27,003 nt of DNA from Firmicutes bacterium UBA1764. Lineage in GTDB: Bacteria > Bacillota > Clostridia > Peptostreptococcales > Anaerovoracaceae. Shown here one piece after another: positions 6,382 to 14,532 of this stretch (the stretch's first letter is position 1; each line of letters begins with the position of its first letter). Both the position numbers and the translations under genes were made by a program. Under the pieces are notes generated by a model. That model had not been told where the DNA came from. It saw nothing but the letters and a program-made list of their open reading frames with translations, and did not search any database. The DNA is taken from assembly GCA_002315535.1 (NCBI GenBank), contig DCHA01000004.1, positions 46,433 to 73,435 on the forward strand. The letters run 5' to 3'.

Positions 6382-7066
6382 GATAGCCCTCCTTTGCCCC
6401 CATAAGGCACAGCGCTGCAGTGATTGCCAGCATCGCCGGAATTAAAAAATTGTCACGACCAAAGATTAACAGACTGATAACCGAAGCAACAACGCCAATT
6501 ATTGCAGGACGATGATCCTTTTTATCAATCCATTGCTGGACAAAAACAGTAATAAAGAGCGCAGTCAGCGCAAAATCAATTCCGGTTGTGTCAAACGGAA
6601 TAAAATTGCCAAGAACCGATCCGAGCACGCACCCGGATACCCAGTAAAACTGATTAAGCAAAGAAACAAACAACGAATATGTTAAATATTCTTTCTTATT
6701 CATATATACCGGAGGATTGCACACTATAGAGTAAGTCTCGTCTGTTAGCGCGAAAATCATATAAGGCTTGCCCGCTCCGGCACCCTTGTACTTATCAATC
6801 ATGCTGATACCATAGAACAGATGCCTTGCGTTCACCATCAAGGATGTAAGTGCGGCGGTTAGGATGGATACGCCTCCGGTCAGAAGCCCGATTCCGACAA
6901 ACTGAAGTGACCCCGCATAAATGAAAAGGCTCATTGCCAGAGCCCAAGGCAATCCGTAGCCGTTACTTTGTAGCACCACGCCAAAACCCATACCCAGGAC
7001 TATGTAACCGCCCAGGACCGGAATACTTGCCATGTATGCTTTTTTGAATAAAGTTCTTAGTCTCAT
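6368..7066 (-). CDS. azlC: AzlC family branched-chain amino acid exporter, large subunit
   Basis: 232 residues, normal AzlC length. Visible family features are PVLGGYIVLGMGFGVVLQSNGY near the N-terminus, FIYAGSLQFVGIGLL (the typical YAGSxQF motif), LTSLMVNARHLFYGISM with the N-ARHL-YG motif, and FALTDETYSIV. About seven membrane segments. Works with AzlD, to which it is translationally coupled. The ATG at 7066 is preceded by AGGA at about 9 bases. A degenerate repeat copy lies in its 5' region, and no clear promoter is visible between it and the upstream gene. Substrate is inferred from the family; no Lrp-type regulator sits beside it. Confidence 0.93.
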   Translation of the reverse strand: MRLRTLFKKAYMASIPVLGGYIVLGMGFGVVLQSNGYGLPWALAMSLFIYAGSLQFVGIGLLTGGVSILTAALTSLMVNARHLFYGISMIDKYKGAGAGKPYMIFALTDETYSIVCNPPVYMNKKEYLTYSLFVSLLNQFYWVSGCVLGSVLGNFIPFDTTGIDFALTALFITVFVQQWIDKKDHRPAIIGVVASVISLLIFGRDNFLIPAMLAITAALCLMGAKEGYHANE

Positions 7067-7089
7067 CTATTAATCCTAAGCCATTTGGT

Positions 7090-7106
7090 ACCTGACCCCG
7101 AATGGT
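7090..7106. repeat. REP-like repeat copy 3 (diverged)
   Basis: ACCTGACCCCGAATGGT matches the core of copies 1 and 2 at 15 of 17 positions. It directly abuts the stop codon (7107-7109) of the minus-strand gene, as copy 2 abuts the azlD stop. The left flank CCATT at 7081-7085 is complementary to AATGG at 7101-7105, so the two changes are compatible with a small hairpin. Confidence 0.6.
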
Positions 7107-8585
7107 TTATTGATAGTAGTCGGTGATGCCGCGGTTAATCATCCACTGGAGCTTAGGGGCCATCATCTGGTCAATCATTTCGTCGCGGTAGCCGTAGTGT
7201 TCTTCGAGCAGCGCTTGCAGTCTAAACATATCGTTATAGGTCAGGGTATCGTAATCGAGCAAGCCGAAGCTTCCATCAGGGAATATGCAGTACTCGTATG
7301 CGCCATTAGGCTGAACCCAGGCCATTCCTTCATTCGTAACAGCCTTAAGCATCTTCAGTGAAATCTCTTCAAGCTCTTTGTCGTTGAGAATGTAGCTTGC
7401 CTTTAAATTTACAATCAATTCCGAAAGCTGGTGATTCAGTGATGTGTGAACCTTATCAATATCACCGTTCTGTTCCCAGTAGTCCGGCATCCAAATGCCA
7501 CCGTTTCCGTCATCTCTGCTGACAGTCTCAATCAAATACTTATAGAATTCAACATATTTTTCAATTGCCTTATATGATGTGTTGGTTTGATATAGATTGT
7601 AATCCTGGCAGAAAATTTCAAGCAAATCGGAATTAAATCTCGTGTCATAGTAAGGAGCTTCAATATTATAATCCCCGTAAAGCCACTCAGATCTTGACGT
7701 GCTCGGGAAGAAGCCCGTGTCGTTTTGCTGCAGGGCCATAACGTCAACTATGCAGCAGAGCATGTCCTCCATACATCTTGATTTATTTGCGTCTTTAACA
7801 AAGCTAGCACCAAGGTAGCAGGCCTGGCATCTGTGGTAAACGTTCGGTCCGGTCGGGTAGTAGTTGTCCGGAGAAATCCTGTAATAGCCCGTATAGGTCC
7901 ATCTGTTGTCTCCGTCCATAGTGTAGTAAAGCCAGGTGCCGTCTAGCTTCTCGCTGCTCCAGTCCATCAGGTCGTTTTCGCTGTACACGAGCATGAAATC
8001 CGAACAGCAATTCTCCGGCACTTCCTTTGTAATTATTTCAATATCAAATCCATCGGATGTTGCCTTAACATTCAGATAGCCATCGTTCTCCGGCTTGTAG
8101 TCCAGAGCGTCATTAATCATATATTCGTACTGCTTCGGCGTATAGCACGCAATATCAAAGCTTGCGGAATCGATTAAGAACAGACTTGCATCGTATTGGC
8201 CTTCGGCAAGATCAACTACGTCAAAGCTGCCATTGTCTAAAATATGCATGCTTGCGCTGCCGGAGATGTGAAGAGTCTGAAGAACAACACCTTCTTCTGT
8301 CAGTCCTCTTAAGGATCCGATTACGACTGTATCGCCATTGCTTAAATCGTAATGGGTTGTATAGAAATCACCGCCTGCAATCTCTTCCTTTCTTTCCTTG
8401 ATATCGATGGTTTCGATACCATGGTGCATGGTTCTTGAGGCGATAACGTTTAAATCGTCTTCTACAAAAATACTTTCCGTATATTCAAAATGCTGAACAT
8501 GAGCGAGACTCCAGGCAAATGGAATAACGCACACGATCAGACATATAATCAATTCTTTAATATGTAGTCTCTTTAATTTGGCCAT
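7107..8585 (-). CDS. Membrane-anchored extracellular protein of unknown function, possible (alpha/alpha)-toroid domain
   Basis: 492 residues from ATG 8585. Residues ~10-29 form a single N-terminal membrane anchor (ELIICLIVCVIPFAWSLAHV) preceded by Lys/Arg, so the bulk is extracellular. Residues ~30-230 are rich in beta-type patterns (alternating polar/hydrophobic, Asp/Ser/Gly turns); residues ~250-490 are helical and aromatic, with RCQACYLGASFV, SRSEWLYGDYN, APYYDTRFNSDLL, GGIWMPDYW, HTSLNHQLSELIVNLKASY and PNGAYEYCIF. The second half recalls alpha/alpha-toroid sugar enzymes such as the glucuronyl C5-epimerase C-terminal domain, but I see no diagnostic catalytic motif and do not name a function. 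A TTG at 8624 keeps the frame open, but it lies where a -35 box would be; ATG 8585 is preferred. Confidence 0.7.
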   Translation of the reverse strand: MAKLKRLHIKELIICLIVCVIPFAWSLAHVQHFEYTESIFVEDDLNVIASRTMHHGIETIDIKERKEEIAGGDFYTTHYDLSNGDTVVIGSLRGLTEEGVVLQTLHISGSASMHILDNGSFDVVDLAEGQYDASLFLIDSASFDIACYTPKQYEYMINDALDYKPENDGYLNVKATSDGFDIEIITKEVPENCCSDFMLVYSENDLMDWSSEKLDGTWLYYTMDGDNRWTYTGYYRISPDNYYPTGPNVYHRCQACYLGASFVKDANKSRCMEDMLCCIVDVMALQQNDTGFFPSTSRSEWLYGDYNIEAPYYDTRFNSDLLEIFCQDYNLYQTNTSYKAIEKYVEFYKYLIETVSRDDGNGGIWMPDYWEQNGDIDKVHTSLNHQLSELIVNLKASYILNDKELEEISLKMLKAVTNEGMAWVQPNGAYEYCIFPDGSFGLLDYDTLTYNDMFRLQALLEEHYGYRDEMIDQMMAPKLQWMINRGITDYYQ

Positions 8586-8594
8586 AACACAATT

Positions 8595-8623
8595 AGTATA
8601 CAGAAGTTTAAATAAAAAGTCCA
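8595..8623 (-). promoter_or_regulatory. Putative leaderless promoter for the minus-strand membrane protein gene
   Basis: Read on the minus strand: TGGACT (8618-8623), 17-base spacer, TATACT (8595-8600), then only 9 bases before ATG at 8585. No ribosome binding site is seen in front of that ATG. The same spacing occurs upstream of two other genes in the window. Confidence 0.45.
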
Positions 8624-8657
8624 AAGCTAATTATATGAGATAATATTCAATTAATAT

Positions 8658-8723
8658 ACATTTTATGCATAAACACCGCCAAATAATGAAAGATTTTTCT
8701 ATTTATATTGACATTTTATGCAT
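8658..8723 (+). repeat. Pair of 13-base direct repeats around the oppA promoter
   Basis: ACATTTTATGCAT occurs at 8658-8670 and again at 8711-8723, 53 bases apart. The second copy overlaps the end of the -35 box and the spacer of the oppA promoter; the first lies upstream. Each contains the palindrome ATGCAT. This is the geometry of an operator pair for a repressor, but the protein is unknown. Confidence 0.5.
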
Positions 8724-8736
8724 GGAGTAGTATTAT
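8708..8736 (+). promoter_or_regulatory. Strong sigmaA promoter of the opp operon
   Basis: TTGACA at 8708-8713, exactly 17 bases, TATTAT at 8731-8736. It predicts a leader of roughly 60 bases before the oppA start codon at 8805. Confidence 0.8.
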
Positions 8737-8755
8737 ACATGCAATCTATTTATTT

Positions 8756-8779
8756 ATCGCTTTATTGTAGTAAAGCGAT
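8756..8779 (+). promoter_or_regulatory. Leader hairpin upstream of oppA
   Basis: ATCGCTTTA (8756-8764) and TAAAGCGAT (8771-8779) form a perfect 9-bp stem with a 6-base loop in the predicted oppA leader. It ends about 13 bases before the GAGG ribosome binding site (8793-8796). It may stabilise the 5' end of the mRNA or bind a regulator; it has no T-run and is not a terminator. Confidence 0.55.
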
Positions 8780-8804
8780 TTATTATTTAAACGAGGTAAT
8801 AATT

Positions 8805-10487
8805 ATGAAACTTACAAAGAAAATTCTTTGCGTAGCACTCGCACTTGCAATGGTTCTTTCTTTCGCAGCTTGCGGAGACAAGAACGAAGCAGCAGCTCCT
8901 GCCGCTGATGCAAAAATCATCAGTGTTATGCTTAGCACAAACGTAATGTCACTTGACTGCAACCTTGCAACAGACGGAGATTCCTTCGAAGTTATTGCAG
9001 ACTGCATCGACGGACTCACACAGATGGATGCTGACGGTGCAGCAATTCCTGCTCTCGCAGAATCCTGGGACATATCTGAAGATGGCCTTACATGGACATT
9101 CCACCTCAGAGATGCAAAGTGGTCCAACGGAGACCCTGTAACAGCTAACGACTTCGTATTCGCATGGAAGACAGCAGCTCTTACTAACGAAGAATACGGC
9201 TACATGCTCGACTCTTCTGTAGGCTGCATCAAGAATGCTGATGCTGTTATGTATGATGGCGCTGACGTTGATACACTTGGTGTATCCGCTCCGGACGACA
9301 AGACATTCGTAGTTGAACTTGAAGCTCCAGTTTCATTCTTCGACTCACTTATGTACTTCCCAACATTCTATCCACTTAATGAAAAGTTCTACACAGGACT
9401 TGAATCAGGAACATATGGTACATCTGCAGATACATTCCTTTCCTGCGGGGCATTCATTCTTTCCGATTACACACCGGGTGCAGCAAGCTTCTCACTCACA
9501 AAGAATCCTGATTACTGGGATGCTGCAAACATCAAGCTTGATGGTATCAAGTACCAGGTTGTAGGTTCTTCCGATAATGCTCTTACAGCATTCAAGAACG
9601 GATCTCTTGATCTTGTAGCAATTTCAGGTTCACAGGTTCCTTCAGCTCAGGCTGACGCTAACCTTTCTTCAAAGATTAAGGTTACAGGCGCAGGATACAT
9701 GTGGTATCTCTCATTCTCTCAGACCAAAGCTAATGCTAACGGCGGACAGCTTGCAAACGCTAACCTCCGTCTTGCTATTACAAACGCAATCGACAGAGAA
9801 TCCCTCGTAGACAACTACGTAATGGATGGATCACTTCCAACATACACATGCGTTCCACCTCAGTTCGCAGCTTCTGCAACAACAGGTGCTGACTTCTCAG
9901 CAGATCAGACAATGTTCGCTGACGTTTGCTCATTCAACGTAGCAAAGGCTCAGGAATATCTTGCAGCTGCACAGAAGGAACTCGGAACAGACAGCTTCAC
10001 ATTCACAATGATCTACGGAAACAACGAAGGTGACGAAGTAAGCAAGGTAGCTCAGGCTATCAAGGAACAGGTTGAAGCAAACCTCCCAGGTGTTACACTT
10101 AACCTCCAGGCAATGTCAAAGGCTGAAAGACTTGACAAGATGCAGAATGATAACTATGACGTAGCTCTCACACGTTGGGGACCGGACTATGCAGATCCTA
10201 TGACCTACCTTGGAATGTGGATCACAGACAATGCAAACAACTACGGTTTCTGGAGCAATACTGATTATGACCAGCTCATCACAGATTGCACAACAGGCGC
10301 ATACGTATCTGATTACGATGCTCGTTGGGCAGCACTCTATGAAGCTGAAACACTCGTTATGAACGATGCTGTTATCGCTCCACTTTACACAAAGTCAAAT
10401 GCTAACCTTATTTCTGATAAGCTCTCCGGAGTTGACTTCCACCCGGTAGCTCTTAACAGAGTATATAAGTCAGCTACACTTCAGTAG
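8805..10487 (+). CDS. oppA: Oligopeptide ABC transporter substrate-binding lipoprotein
   Basis: 560 residues. The N-terminus MKLTKKILCVALALAMVLSF leads to a lipobox FAAC with the lipidated Cys at residue 23, so the mature protein is tethered outside the membrane. It belongs to the SBP_bac_5 family, which binds oligopeptides. Family landmarks are DGLTQMDADGAAIPALAESWDISEDG, the segment TWTFHLRDAKWSNGDPVTANDFVFAWK, and RLAITNAIDRESLVDNYV. The start is ATG 8805 with GAGG at 8793; the frame is open from 8718, but that would begin inside the promoter and bury the signal peptide. Codon use is strongly biased (ACA, GCT/GCA, CTT, AAC), unlike the Tad genes, as expected for an abundant protein. A hairpin follows the stop. 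Confidence 0.95.
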   Translation: MKLTKKILCVALALAMVLSFAACGDKNEAAAPAADAKIISVMLSTNVMSLDCNLATDGDSFEVIADCIDGLTQMDADGAAIPALAESWDISEDGLTWTFHLRDAKWSNGDPVTANDFVFAWKTAALTNEEYGYMLDSSVGCIKNADAVMYDGADVDTLGVSAPDDKTFVVELEAPVSFFDSLMYFPTFYPLNEKFYTGLESGTYGTSADTFLSCGAFILSDYTPGAASFSLTKNPDYWDAANIKLDGIKYQVVGSSDNALTAFKNGSLDLVAISGSQVPSAQADANLSSKIKVTGAGYMWYLSFSQTKANANGGQLANANLRLAITNAIDRESLVDNYVMDGSLPTYTCVPPQFAASATTGADFSADQTMFADVCSFNVAKAQEYLAAAQKELGTDSFTFTMIYGNNEGDEVSKVAQAIKEQVEANLPGVTLNLQAMSKAERLDKMQNDNYDVALTRWGPDYADPMTYLGMWITDNANNYGFWSNTDYDQLITDCTTGAYVSDYDARWAALYEAETLVMNDAVIAPLYTKSNANLISDKLSGVDFHPVALNRVYKSATLQ

Positions 10488-10513
10488 TAGCATTAAGTAA
10501 AAGCACTAATAAA

Positions 10514-10541
10514 ATAAGGGGCGACCTTAGTCGCCCCTTAT
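10514..10541 (+). terminator. Intercistronic hairpin between oppA and oppB
   Basis: ATAAGGGGCGA (10514-10524) pairs perfectly with 10531-10541 around a 6-base loop, 11 bp and GC-rich in the middle. No T-run follows, so it is probably a partial terminator or a 3' mRNA stabiliser that keeps oppA in excess over oppBCDF. No separate promoter is seen for oppB. Confidence 0.7.
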
Positions 10542-10555
10542 AGTTATATAATGAC

Positions 10556-11503
10556 ATGGCTAAATATATAGTAAAAAGAATAGTAACATCTGTTGTTACT
10601 CTTCTGATAATCACATTCTTATTATTCTTCCTGGTAAGAATTATGCCGGGAAATCCGTTCCCGTCTGAACGTATGACAGACGAGGCAATTGCTGCAAAAA
10701 GGCTTGAAATGGGACTTGATGATCCTATCATGACCCAGTTCATACGTTATATGAAAAAGGTCTGCGTCGGAGATTTCGGAAAGGGTACATCTCTTTACAA
10801 CGGAGCTCCTATTAAGACTGTATTAAATAAGGCAATTTCAAACTCCTTTAAGATTGGCGGTATCGCTATTCTTCTTGGAACTGCAGTCGGACTCATACTT
10901 GGAATAGTTGCGGCCCTGAACCGAGATGGTTTCTGGGACGTATTTTGCAGTGTATTCTCGATTCTGGGTGTATGCGTCCCTGCATATGTTTTTCTGATAT
11001 TTTTACAATACACGTTCGCGTATAAGACGTCGCTTTTGCCGTATTTCTTTGATTCGATGAATTTCTTCAAATCAACCATTATTCCATCGGTTTCAATGAG
11101 CTTGTTTACTATGTCAACCATAGCAAGATTCACAAGAAACGAAATGGTTGAGGTTATGGACAGTGACTATGTAAGACTTGCTGAATCAAAGGGTATGTAT
11201 GGAACAAAGCTTGTTACCAGGCATATTTTAAGAAACGCATTAATTCCTGTTGTTACCGTGCTTGCTCCGCTCATTGTTGACCTGCTCACAGGCGCACTTG
11301 TAGTTGAAAAGATTTACGGTATTCAGGGCATAGGCAAGCTGATGGTAGATGCTATTTCCGGAGAAGGTATTGACTACAATTATGTACTCGCTCTGGGAAT
11401 CATTTATTCTGCACTTTACATCGGCATGATGCTTGTAGTCGACATCCTCTACGGAGTTCTTGATCCGAGAATTCGTGTTGCGAAGAAAGGTGGTGACAAG
11501 TAA
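10556..11503 (+). CDS. oppB: Oligopeptide ABC transporter permease OppB
   Basis: 315 residues. Inner-membrane permease of the BPD_transp_1 family, forms the peptide channel with OppC. N-terminal YIVKRIVTSVVTLLIITFLLFFLVR (first membrane helix) then RIMPGNPF, a hallmark of OppB/DppB. The EAA loop is visible as YVRLAESKGMYGTKLVTRHILRNALIPVV (residues ~202-230), the contact to the ATPases, with the conserved Ala-x-x-KG pattern. Ends with VVDILYGVLDPRIRV, also typical. The ATG at 10556 lacks a clear ribosome binding site because of the preceding hairpin. Stop and oppC start share one base. Confidence 0.94.
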   Translation: MAKYIVKRIVTSVVTLLIITFLLFFLVRIMPGNPFPSERMTDEAIAAKRLEMGLDDPIMTQFIRYMKKVCVGDFGKGTSLYNGAPIKTVLNKAISNSFKIGGIAILLGTAVGLILGIVAALNRDGFWDVFCSVFSILGVCVPAYVFLIFLQYTFAYKTSLLPYFFDSMNFFKSTIIPSVSMSLFTMSTIARFTRNEMVEVMDSDYVRLAESKGMYGTKLVTRHILRNALIPVVTVLAPLIVDLLTGALVVEKIYGIQGIGKLMVDAISGEGIDYNYVLALGIIYSALYIGMMLVVDILYGVLDPRIRVAKKGGDK

Positions 11504-12492
11504 TGAATGATTTTGAACTATTAAAACATCATGATATTGTCACCGACGAAAACTTCGCGTCACAGACATACTGGAAGGGCGTTTTCACAAGATTCTTCGC
11601 AAAGAAGAGATCTGTGATTGGTCTTATCATTGTTGTAGTAATTATTGTTCTTGCTATTTTAGGACCGGTTCTTTCCGGATATGAATACAGAGAAATCAGC
11701 TCTGTTATCAATCCTGAAACAGGGAAGGAAGTTGTAGCAAAGGGTCTCGCTCCGAGAATCCCGTTCCTGCACAAGCTTCTCGGCAAGGCTCCTTACGATG
11801 ATTTCTTTGCTGACAAGACCTTCCTCTTCGGCACAGATGACCTCGGAAGAGATCTCTGGACAAGAACCTGGTACGGCGCACGAGTTTCACTGCTCATCGC
11901 ATTTGTAACAATTGCAATAGACGTTGTTATCGGTATGTGCTACGGTCTTATCTCCGGTTACTTTGGCGGAGTTGTGGACTCTATAATGCAGCGCTTTGTA
12001 GAAATTGCGAACTCTGTTCCAAGGCTCGTAATAGTATCCGTTCTTGCGGTATTTATGCCAAAGGGTATCGGGCTTGTAATCGTTGCACTGCTTATCACCG
12101 AGTGGATAGGCATGAGCAAGATTGCCAGAGCCGAAATGCTCAAGATAAAGGAACTCGAATATATACTTGCAGGTAAGACGCTTGGTGCAAGCAATCTTCA
12201 GATAATCTTTGGCGATGTACTTCCGAACACAATCGGACCTATCATCACACAGGTAATGTTCTCTATTCCGACAGCTATCTTTACCGAAGCATTCCTTTCA
12301 TTCGTAGGCGTTGGTATCATGCTTCCGGAGTGCTCCGTTGGTTCACTTATCGAAGACGGATTCAACAACATTACAACATTGCCGTATCAGATTATTCCGC
12401 CGATTATTGTACTCGCACTTCTCATGCTTGGATTCAACTTTATCGGCGACGGACTCAGAGAAGCACTTGCTCCGAAGCTTAAGGATATGTAG
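11503..12492 (+). CDS. oppC: Oligopeptide ABC transporter permease OppC
   Basis: 329 residues. Second permease of the peptide channel. OppC-type N-terminus: cytosolic leader, then RFFAKKRSVIGLIIVVVIIVLAILGP (first membrane helix), followed by an external segment of about 70 residues that includes FLFGTDDLGRDLWTRTWYGARVSLLIAF, the classic DppC/OppC 'GTDxxGRDxxSR' motif. EAA loop at LEYILAGKTLGASNLQIIFGDVLPN. Ends with NFIGDGLREALAPKLKD, the conserved C-terminus (GDxLRDxLDPK). The external loop is longer than in E. coli OppC and resembles the AmiD type of Gram-positives. Followed after 11 bases by oppD. Confidence 0.94.
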   Translation: MNDFELLKHHDIVTDENFASQTYWKGVFTRFFAKKRSVIGLIIVVVIIVLAILGPVLSGYEYREISSVINPETGKEVVAKGLAPRIPFLHKLLGKAPYDDFFADKTFLFGTDDLGRDLWTRTWYGARVSLLIAFVTIAIDVVIGMCYGLISGYFGGVVDSIMQRFVEIANSVPRLVIVSVLAVFMPKGIGLVIVALLITEWIGMSKIARAEMLKIKELEYILAGKTLGASNLQIIFGDVLPNTIGPIITQVMFSIPTAIFTEAFLSFVGVGIMLPECSVGSLIEDGFNNITTLPYQIIPPIIVLALLMLGFNFIGDGLREALAPKLKDM

Positions 12493-12503
12493 GAGGTTTT
12501 GAT

Positions 12504-13583
12504 ATGAAAGTAGATGAAAAAGATAAAATACTTGATATCAAAAACCTTGATATCACATTCCATACCTCTGCAGGCGACATTCACGCGATAAGAGGTGTAA
12601 ACATCGACCTGTACAGAGGCGAGACGGTTGCCATCGTAGGCGAGTCAGGCTCCGGCAAATCAGTATCAATGAAGGCCGCCATGGGACTTCTTGATTCCAA
12701 TGCTATTATCAACTCCGGCGAAATCCTGTTCAGCTATATCGATGAAAAGGGCGAGACGCAGACAGTTGATATCCTGAAGAAGGATACAAAGTGGATCAGA
12801 AAGAACATCAACGGAAATCACATGGCTATGGTTTTCCAGGATCCGATGACATCTCTTGATCCGACTATGACTATAGGAAAACAGATTACCGAGGGTATGA
12901 TTTCCCATCTTGGCATTTCCAAGAAGGAAGCATATTCCAGAGCTGTTGAGCTTCTTAACGAAGTAGGTATTGTCGACGCCGAGAAGCGAATGAAGAATTA
13001 TCCGCATCAGCTTTCCGGAGGTATGCGCCAGAGAGTTGTAATTGCTATTGCACTTTCCTGCAATCCGGATCTTCTTATTTGCGACGAGCCTACAACTGCT
13101 TTGGACGTAACAATTCAGGCAATGATTCTCGAACTGATTCTTAAGGTTCAAAAGGAGAGAGGCATTTCCGTTATTTATATTACTCATGACCTTGGCGTTG
13201 TTGCGAAGGTTGCTGATTATGTAAACGTTATGTATGCGGGAAGACTGATAGAAATCGGAAACGTTGATGAGATTTTCTATGAGCCTGCACATCCGTATAC
13301 CTGGGGACTTCTGTCCGCTATGCCTGATCTTGAAACTGAAGATTCAAGACTTTATACGATTCCGGGATCACCACCGAATCTTATTCATGAGCCTGCAGGC
13401 GATGCCTTTGCGGCAAGAAATGAATATGCGCTCGTTATTGATGAAAAGGAGCAGCCGCCAATGTTTAGAATCAGCGAAACACACGTTGCGGCAACATGGC
13501 TGCTTGATCCGAGAGCGCCAAAGATTGAAATGCCTGAGACTCTTAAAGCTCGTATCGAGCGTATGAGAAAGGAGGCTTTGTAA
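12504..13583 (+). CDS. oppD: Oligopeptide ABC transporter ATPase OppD
   Basis: 359 residues; AGGAGG at 12491-12496 before the ATG. ABC motifs: Walker A GESGSGKS (46-53), Q-loop MVFQDPMTSLDP (Q112), signature LSGGMRQR (170-177), Walker B LLICDEP (190-196), switch His228. A C-terminal oligopeptide-transporter extension follows (IPGSPPNLIHEPAG). In most OppD/DppD proteins this extension has four conserved Cys; here the matching residues are Asp300, Asn306, Asp313 and Thr331 (GDAFAARNEYALVID ... VAATWLL), so no iron-sulphur cluster can form. From memory, streptococcal AmiE shows the same substitutions, so this marks the AmiE-type branch. Walker A carries Ser53-Val-Ser instead of the usual Ser-Thr/Val-Thr. 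The stop overlaps oppF by one base. Confidence 0.93.
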   Translation: MKVDEKDKILDIKNLDITFHTSAGDIHAIRGVNIDLYRGETVAIVGESGSGKSVSMKAAMGLLDSNAIINSGEILFSYIDEKGETQTVDILKKDTKWIRKNINGNHMAMVFQDPMTSLDPTMTIGKQITEGMISHLGISKKEAYSRAVELLNEVGIVDAEKRMKNYPHQLSGGMRQRVVIAIALSCNPDLLICDEPTTALDVTIQAMILELILKVQKERGISVIYITHDLGVVAKVADYVNVMYAGRLIEIGNVDEIFYEPAHPYTWGLLSAMPDLETEDSRLYTIPGSPPNLIHEPAGDAFAARNEYALVIDEKEQPPMFRISETHVAATWLLDPRAPKIEMPETLKARIERMRKEAL

Positions 13584-14518
13584 TGGCAGCAAACTATAAT
13601 GCAGAGCCTATTCTTAAGGTTGAAAATTTAAAGCAGCACTTCAAGGTAAACCGCAATTTCACAGTAAAGGCTGTTGATGGCGTAAGCTTTGAAATATATC
13701 CGGGCGAAATTTACGGTCTTGTAGGTGAGTCCGGCTCCGGCAAATCCACAATAGGCAGATCCATCATTCGTCTTTACGAACCGACCGATGGAAAGATTAC
13801 CTTTAAGGGCATGGATATTACCGGAAAGATGAGTAGGGAAACCAAGGAAACTCTCAGAACAAAGATGATGATGATTTTCCAGGATCCTATGGCATCGCTG
13901 AATCCGAGAAAGACTATCGGTGACATCATTGGCGAGGGCCTTGATATTCACCACATGTATCCGAACAAGATTGAAAAGCAGGTAATGATAAACAGAATTC
14001 TGCAAAAGGTTGGTCTTTCTGCTGATCACTGCAATCGTTATCCGCATCAGTTCTCCGGCGGCCAACGCCAGAGAGTCGGCATTGCCAGAGCGCTCATAAT
14101 GAATCCGGATCTGGTAATTGCGGACGAATGTATTTCTGCTCTGGACGTTTCTATTCAGGCTCAGGTAGTAAACCTGCTGAAGGATATCCAGGAGGAAACA
14201 GGATCTTCGTATCTGTTCATCGCACATGACCTTTCGATGGTTAAGTATATTTCCGACAGAATCGGTGTACTTCACCTTGGACACATGCTCGAAACAGGAA
14301 CAACAGAAGAGATCTTTGCAAGACCGGTTCATCCGTATACAAAGAGTCTTATTTCTGCAATTCCTCTTCCGAATCCGGAGCTTGAGAGAAAGCGTGTTGC
14401 TGTAAGCTATGATTATGCAAAGTCAGGACTGGACTACAACGTTGGGTCAAATCACCTCGTTGAGGGAACCCATTACGTTTTCGGAACTGACGAGCAGGTT
14501 GCAGAGTGGCTTAAATAA
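13583..14518 (+). CDS. oppF: Oligopeptide ABC transporter ATPase OppF
   Basis: 311 residues; AAAGGAGG precedes the ATG inside the oppD end. ABC motifs: Walker A GESGSGKS (48-55), Q-loop MIFQDPMASLNPRKT (Q100), signature FSGGQRQR (157-164), Walker B LVIADEC (177-183) with E182, switch His215. The C-terminal part (HPYTKSLISAIPLPNPELERKR, then HLVEGTHYVFGTDEQVAEWL) is the AmiF-type tail rather than the Cys-containing DppF tail, consistent with the AmiE-type OppD. OppD and OppF form the heterodimer that powers peptide import. The operon ends here; the next unit starts 70 bases on. Confidence 0.94.
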   Translation: MAANYNAEPILKVENLKQHFKVNRNFTVKAVDGVSFEIYPGEIYGLVGESGSGKSTIGRSIIRLYEPTDGKITFKGMDITGKMSRETKETLRTKMMMIFQDPMASLNPRKTIGDIIGEGLDIHHMYPNKIEKQVMINRILQKVGLSADHCNRYPHQFSGGQRQRVGIARALIMNPDLVIADECISALDVSIQAQVVNLLKDIQEETGSSYLFIAHDLSMVKYISDRIGVLHLGHMLETGTTEEIFARPVHPYTKSLISAIPLPNPELERKRVAVSYDYAKSGLDYNVGSNHLVEGTHYVFGTDEQVAEWLK

Positions 14519-14532
14519 ATTAAAAATAAGTG

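Noticed and set aside
8718..8804. Upstream in-frame start for oppA giving a longer N-terminus
   Set aside because: It lies between the -35 and -10 boxes, and the longer product would bury a clear lipoprotein signal peptide that starts at 8805.
8586..8804. Riboswitch or T-box in the opp/membrane-protein divergent region
   Set aside because: Only one small hairpin is seen and none of the conserved T-box or riboswitch motifs I know.
12666..14332. Long minus-strand open frames (208 and 234 codons) opposite oppD and oppF
   Set aside because: They are antisense to conserved ABC ATPase genes, have no ribosome binding site or family resemblance, and arise from codon use on the real strand.
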